Positions 61,035 to 64,000 of a DNA stretch of 64,000 nt are shown one piece after another. The stretch is taken from positions 186,001-250,000 of the forward strand of contig JAMHWD010000018.1 in NCBI GenBank assembly GCA_035911135.1. The letters run 5' to 3'. The DNA comes from JAMHWD01 sp035911135 (GTDB lineage Bacteria > Pseudomonadota > Alphaproteobacteria > Micavibrionales > Micavibrionaceae). The position numbers were made by a program, and so were the translations under genes. Each line of letters opens with the position of its first letter. Position 1 is the stretch's first letter. The notes below the pieces were generated by a model that worked only from the letters and a program-made list of their open reading frames with translations, made no database searches and was not told the origin of the DNA.

Positions 61035-62026
61035 AAAAAACAATCGCCATTGCCGTAACCATTGGCTTGGCCGCCGGGATATATACCGCCTTCATGCATA
61101 ATAAGGCCGAAGCGCCCGGTTTGGAGGCAACGCCTGCGGCCTCTATCGCCGCGGCCTCATCGGATGCGCCCGCCGCCAATAACACACCTGCCCCTGCTAC
61201 CGACTGGCCCCTGCCGCCGGAACTGCTGGTGGATGGGCAGCCTGCCGATCCGCTGTGTTTTGCCGCGCAGACGAGCATGGAAAGCGAAACGAGCCGTTAC
61301 GAATTAAAGAACTGCGTGGCCGAAGGCCTAGTGAATATTGAAGCCCTTGAGAAAGGCCCGGCCAGTTACGGCATTTCCTATGACTATAAGGATGCCGAAG
61401 GCATGGGCATGTCCAAGCCCTATATGATGATTCAGTATCCCGGCAAAAAACTCGAAGATATGGATGGCAATTTCCCGCCCACGGGCGATAAGGGCATTCC
61501 ACTAATCCTGCGATATAACACCGGGGGGACAGGGCAATTCTCCAGCCTCATGACCGTCAAGCGTGAAGGTGATGCCCTGATTGTGACGGGTACACTGGCC
61601 GGGGGCGATCGCTGCAATGGCGGCGTGACTGAAGCCTGGACGGAAAATGATGGATCGATACGATACGATCAGAATATCACGCCGTACGATATGATCGTCC
61701 TTGGCGGGGATGCCAACCGCCCGGCATTACAAAGCATCAAGGCCTATGATGATGTGGCGGCCTGCGCGGCGTGCTGTTACGGGTCGGCGCAATATAAGGG
61801 CGACACCCTGATCGGCATTAAATTTTATGATGGCCTGAAAGAATCCGTGACATCCGCAAACTATGAAAACCCGGCCGAGCATACCAAGCAAATTTGCTTT
61901 GATGCCGCCCTCGCCCGCCAGATTGATACCGGCAAGACGCAATTTACGCCTGAAGAATGGCGCGGTTTTATCGCCGGTATTGAAACAGAATGCTTCACGT
62001 ATGGCACGGACGTAACAACGCCCTAG
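61031..62026 (+). CDS. Hypothetical exported protein coupled to hicAB, 331 aa
   Basis: The N-terminus KKTIAIAVTIGLAAGIYTAF is a signal peptide or anchor, followed by an Ala/Pro-rich linker (residues 30-58). The mature part has at least six cysteines, including CAACC near residue 246, so disulfides are likely. I do not recognise the family. Its ATG overlaps the hicB stop, and the gene is expected to be on the hicAB transcript. Confidence 0.65.
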   Translation: MKKTIAIAVTIGLAAGIYTAFMHNKAEAPGLEATPAASIAAASSDAPAANNTPAPATDWPLPPELLVDGQPADPLCFAAQTSMESETSRYELKNCVAEGLVNIEALEKGPASYGISYDYKDAEGMGMSKPYMMIQYPGKKLEDMDGNFPPTGDKGIPLILRYNTGGTGQFSSLMTVKREGDALIVTGTLAGGDRCNGGVTEAWTENDGSIRYDQNITPYDMIVLGGDANRPALQSIKAYDDVAACAACCYGSAQYKGDTLIGIKFYDGLKESVTSANYENPAEHTKQICFDAALARQIDTGKTQFTPEEWRGFIAGIETECFTYGTDVTTP

Positions 62027-62086
62027 AAAGAATATCCGCAATCAGCTATCCTTGGCGCACCCGGACAATAAAACAGGAGATACGCC

Positions 62087-62818
62087 ATGCGCCGCATCAA
62101 ATCCGCACTGCTTACCGCCGCTGCCTTTACAACATTCGCCTTCCCCGCCGCCGCGCAACAGCAAGACCCGATCCTGTCCCTGCCCGATGGTCAGGTGATC
62201 CTGAACATTTCCGCCACCGAGCGCAAGGAAGTCGAGCAGGATCTGCTGGTTGCCACGCTTTCCTATAATGTCACCAAGCGCGATGCCGCCGAAATCCAGA
62301 ACGAAATCAATACCGCCATGGCCGGCGCGCTGGCCGAAGCCAAGAAAGTCGATACGGTCAAGGTTGAGACCGGCGGGTATTACGTGCATGAAACCATCGA
62401 ACCCCGCACGCAGGAAAAACTCTGGCAGGGCAGCCAGTCCATCACATTAAAATCAAAAAATTCCGAAGACCTGCTGGCGCTGACCGGGAAATTGCAAGCC
62501 CTGAAGCTGAACATGAACGGTCTGAATTACACGCTTGATCCCGATACGGCCGTGAAAATTCAGGATGAGCTGATGGAGGCCGCGCTGATCCAGCTGCAAA
62601 CACGCGCCGACCGCGCCGCCAAGGCCTTGAAGAAATCCGGCGCCGAACTGCGCGAGGTTAACACCCAAGGCATGGATATGCCCGTCATGCCGATGGCCCG
62701 TTCCTATGCGAAGATGGAAATGGCTGTGGCTTCGGATGCTATGGCTGCGCCCGTGGCAGCCGCCGGGGAGACGACCATTACACTGACCGTCTCCGCCCGC
62801 GCGATCCTTAAGCCTTAA
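62087..62818 (+). CDS. SIMPL-domain (DUF541) periplasmic protein
   Basis: A signal peptide (LLTAAAFTTFAFPAAAQQ, cleavage near residue 22) precedes a SIMPL domain: VILNISATERKEVEQDLL near residue 37, SQSITLKSKNSEDLLALTG near residue 119 and the closing ETTITLTVSARAIL strand. It is the second family member in the window (the first at 25 kb keeps a membrane anchor). CAGGAG lies before the ATG. It converges on the next gene with a 4-base overlap of the ends. Confidence 0.85.
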   Translation: MRRIKSALLTAAAFTTFAFPAAAQQQDPILSLPDGQVILNISATERKEVEQDLLVATLSYNVTKRDAAEIQNEINTAMAGALAEAKKVDTVKVETGGYYVHETIEPRTQEKLWQGSQSITLKSKNSEDLLALTGKLQALKLNMNGLNYTLDPDTAVKIQDELMEAALIQLQTRADRAAKALKKSGAELREVNTQGMDMPVMPMARSYAKMEMAVASDAMAAPVAAAGETTITLTVSARAILKP

Positions 62819-63279
62819 TCGCGATAGATGATCGTAAAGCCTGAACGGTCATTGTTATAGGCCCATGGGTTATTATGGGAGCCATGATGATAGGATGGAC
62901 CGTTATTCCATCCGCGCCTGTCATCATCCCAGCGATCACGGTCTTTATGTTTCTTATAATGCTTGCGATCATAATGGCGATCGCGGCCATAGTAATAATT
63001 ATCACGGGTTACATAGGAAACATTGCGTCCGTAGTAACGCCTTGCATCGTCTTGTATCATATCCAGCAAGGCTTCCTGTGCGATCGGCGCGCCGCTCATC
63101 TGCGTGATCTCCCACGCGCCATTGGGCTGGAAACAAGCCGTGCCATAAGCCTGATAACGAAAGCCGTTCAAGGTTACGGTGCGCGTGTAATCACGGCAAT
63201 CGCGGCCATAGGCTTTTGCTTCCTGCGGCATAAAAGTGAATGCGCCCAGCAGCGCGGTTAATATCAGAAACTTCTTCAT
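62815..63279 (-). CDS. Hypothetical exported protein with Tyr/Asp/Arg-rich tail
   Basis: I chose the ATG at 63279 because AAGGA lies about 8 bases ahead; an earlier ATG at 63288 abuts it. The signal peptide is MKKFLILTALLGAFTFMPQEAKA, given in part as KKFLILTALLGAFTF. The mature N-terminal half (CRDYTRTVTLNGFRYQAYGT, WEITQM) resembles the glycine-zipper or surface-antigen accessory region of envelope proteins. The tail is very rich in Tyr, Asp, His and Arg. It has two cysteines. Confidence 0.65.
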   Translation of the reverse strand: MKKFLILTALLGAFTFMPQEAKAYGRDCRDYTRTVTLNGFRYQAYGTACFQPNGAWEITQMSGAPIAQEALLDMIQDDARRYYGRNVSYVTRDNYYYGRDRHYDRKHYKKHKDRDRWDDDRRGWNNGPSYHHGSHNNPWAYNNDRSGFTIIYRD

Positions 63280-63378
63280 TGGCATCATCCTTGATTATCT
63301 AACACGGCCATCATCAGGCCGGTTTCAAAGATAATACGCGCAAGGGCCAAAAACCCTTTGCCGGGCGAATTCAGGCGC

Positions 63379-63582
63379 TTAATCTTCGTAGAATTTCTTT
63401 TCTTTTTTCAGAACATTCTCGTTCTTGTAGCCCAGCTTGTTTTTGAAAAAGAACTTCACCACGCTGCGCGGCAAAAACGTATAGACAATAAACCGGAGAA
63501 TAAATATGCCAGGCAAAATCGCAGCAATCGCAGCCATATACCAAAGCCATTCCACCTGTTCCTGCGATAATTCCTGATCCAT
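63379..63582 (-). CDS. Small single-helix membrane protein, 67 aa
   Basis: One helix lies at residues 14-35 (LWYMAAIAAILPGIFILRFIV, given in part as AAIAAILPGIFILRFIV), and the C-terminal tail is basic and Lys-rich and probably cytosolic. AAAGGG lies 9 bases before the ATG. An AAGGG/CCCTT repeat at 63342-63358 lies downstream and may be a weak terminator. The family is unknown. Confidence 0.6.
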   Translation of the reverse strand: MDQELSQEQVEWLWYMAAIAAILPGIFILRFIVYTFLPRSVVKFFFKNKLGYKNENVLKKEKKFYED

Positions 63583-63648
63583 AGCTATTGCCCTTTATGT
63601 CTTTAATGGCTTTCCCTGATGAGGGGGATACGTTACGATACTCTCATT

Positions 63649-64000
63649 ATGCCTCAATCGGCTGAAAAAAAGAACTCTCGAAACAAAACATCCCTAAGGG
63701 ATGCGCCGGATATGCGCTCGCTGGACGAGAGCAGCTTCCGCAGCGCCATCGAATCCCTGATCCGCGACAGCGACGCCCGCCGCCTTGATCGCATGTCCAG
63801 CCACCGCAGCCGCAATTTTCTGGCCCTGACCCTGACCATTACCGCCGTGATTGGCGGGGCCGGGGCGTTTGGCTGGTTTTTCCTGATGGATGGCGATCTG
63901 GCCACGGGGCTGGCCTGCTTGCTGGCGGCCCTTGCCCTTCCCGTGCTGGCCTTTCCCTGGGCCGAAGCGCCGGTCAAACGTTACCGGGCAGAACATAAAA
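63649..64000 (+). CDS. Membrane protein cut by the window end
   Basis: An open frame from ATG 63649 runs past the window end (117 codons seen). It begins Ser/Lys-rich and then has two adjacent helices at about residues 58-78 (FLALTLTITAVIGGAGAFGWF, given in part as LTLTITAVIGGAGAFGW) and 83-101 (LATGLACLLAALALPVLAF). A second start at 63712 (MRSLDESSF) has a better ribosome site, AAGGGA. Two close helices followed by a basic segment recall DUF3137-type proteins, but this is weak. Confidence 0.55.
   Translation, partial: MPQSAEKKNSRNKTSLRDAPDMRSLDESSFRSAIESLIRDSDARRLDRMSSHRSRNFLALTLTITAVIGGAGAFGWFFLMDGDLATGLACLLAALALPVLAFPWAEAPVKRYRAEHK

Noticed and set aside
1..64000. tRNA, rRNA, CRISPR array, insertion sequence or prophage
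   Set aside because: I looked through the intergenic regions and saw no cloverleaf with CCA end, repeat-spacer array, transposase or integrase gene.

Overview
The window reads as chromosomal DNA of an alphaproteobacterium. The evidence is the gene set: a MipZ-type division ATPase, a ChpT-type phosphotransferase, a TipF-like degenerate EAL protein, a CheA with a C-terminal receiver domain, a split YejABEF importer and a DUF1523-like protein. Base composition is moderate in GC and genes are tightly packed with many 4-base ATGA overlaps. I saw no rRNA, tRNA, insertion sequence, prophage or CRISPR array. A lineage such as Micavibrionales or a deep Rhodospirillales relative is possible, but this is a guess.

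Layout. 0-9 kb: EAL protein, HAD hydrolase, then the YejA-B-E peptide importer interleaved with kdsB, a histidine phosphatase and an exported unknown; the partner ATPase YejF lies 24 kb away at 32 kb. 9-12 kb: an M20 amidohydrolase and a divergent three-gene operon with two cysteine-motif proteins behind a Fur-like box. 12-30 kb: arginine biosynthesis (DUF1611 protein, argC, argB, argD, an arginine-deiminase-fold enzyme, argF, then argG and argH) mixed with sulfur amino-acid genes (a Cys/Met lyase and cysH), an ATP-grasp enzyme, a PiT-like transporter, a SIMPL protein and an orphan carboxyltransferase. 30-41 kb: ABC-F ATPase, yejF, rpsU, an M24 aminopeptidase, mipZ with a membrane J-domain protein, galU and a phosphohexomutase. 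41-47.5 kb: chpT and a compact cheA-W-Y-B-R locus. 47.5-49.6 kb: purH and a small membrane protein.

49.6-57.8 kb is the least explained part: a promoter with a structured leader, a 164-aa membrane protein, a 1902-aa protein with Ala/Pro linkers and several hydrophobic blocks, two 123/131-aa paralogues, a 71-aa protein and a convergent 89-aa membrane protein. Three leaders in this cluster carry the same 9-mer. I cannot assign it to any known system. 57.9-64 kb: lepA, an AT-rich membrane gene that looks acquired, a hicAB pair whose antitoxin overlaps a secreted protein gene, a second SIMPL protein and small envelope genes, ending in a gene cut by the window edge.

The strongest functional idea is in the arginine block. 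The acetylated pathway enzymes ArgB, ArgC, ArgD, ArgF, ArgG and ArgH are all here. No ArgA- or ArgJ-type gene is visible, while a DUF1611 P-loop protein overlaps the start of argC and an M20 deacylase sits nearby.
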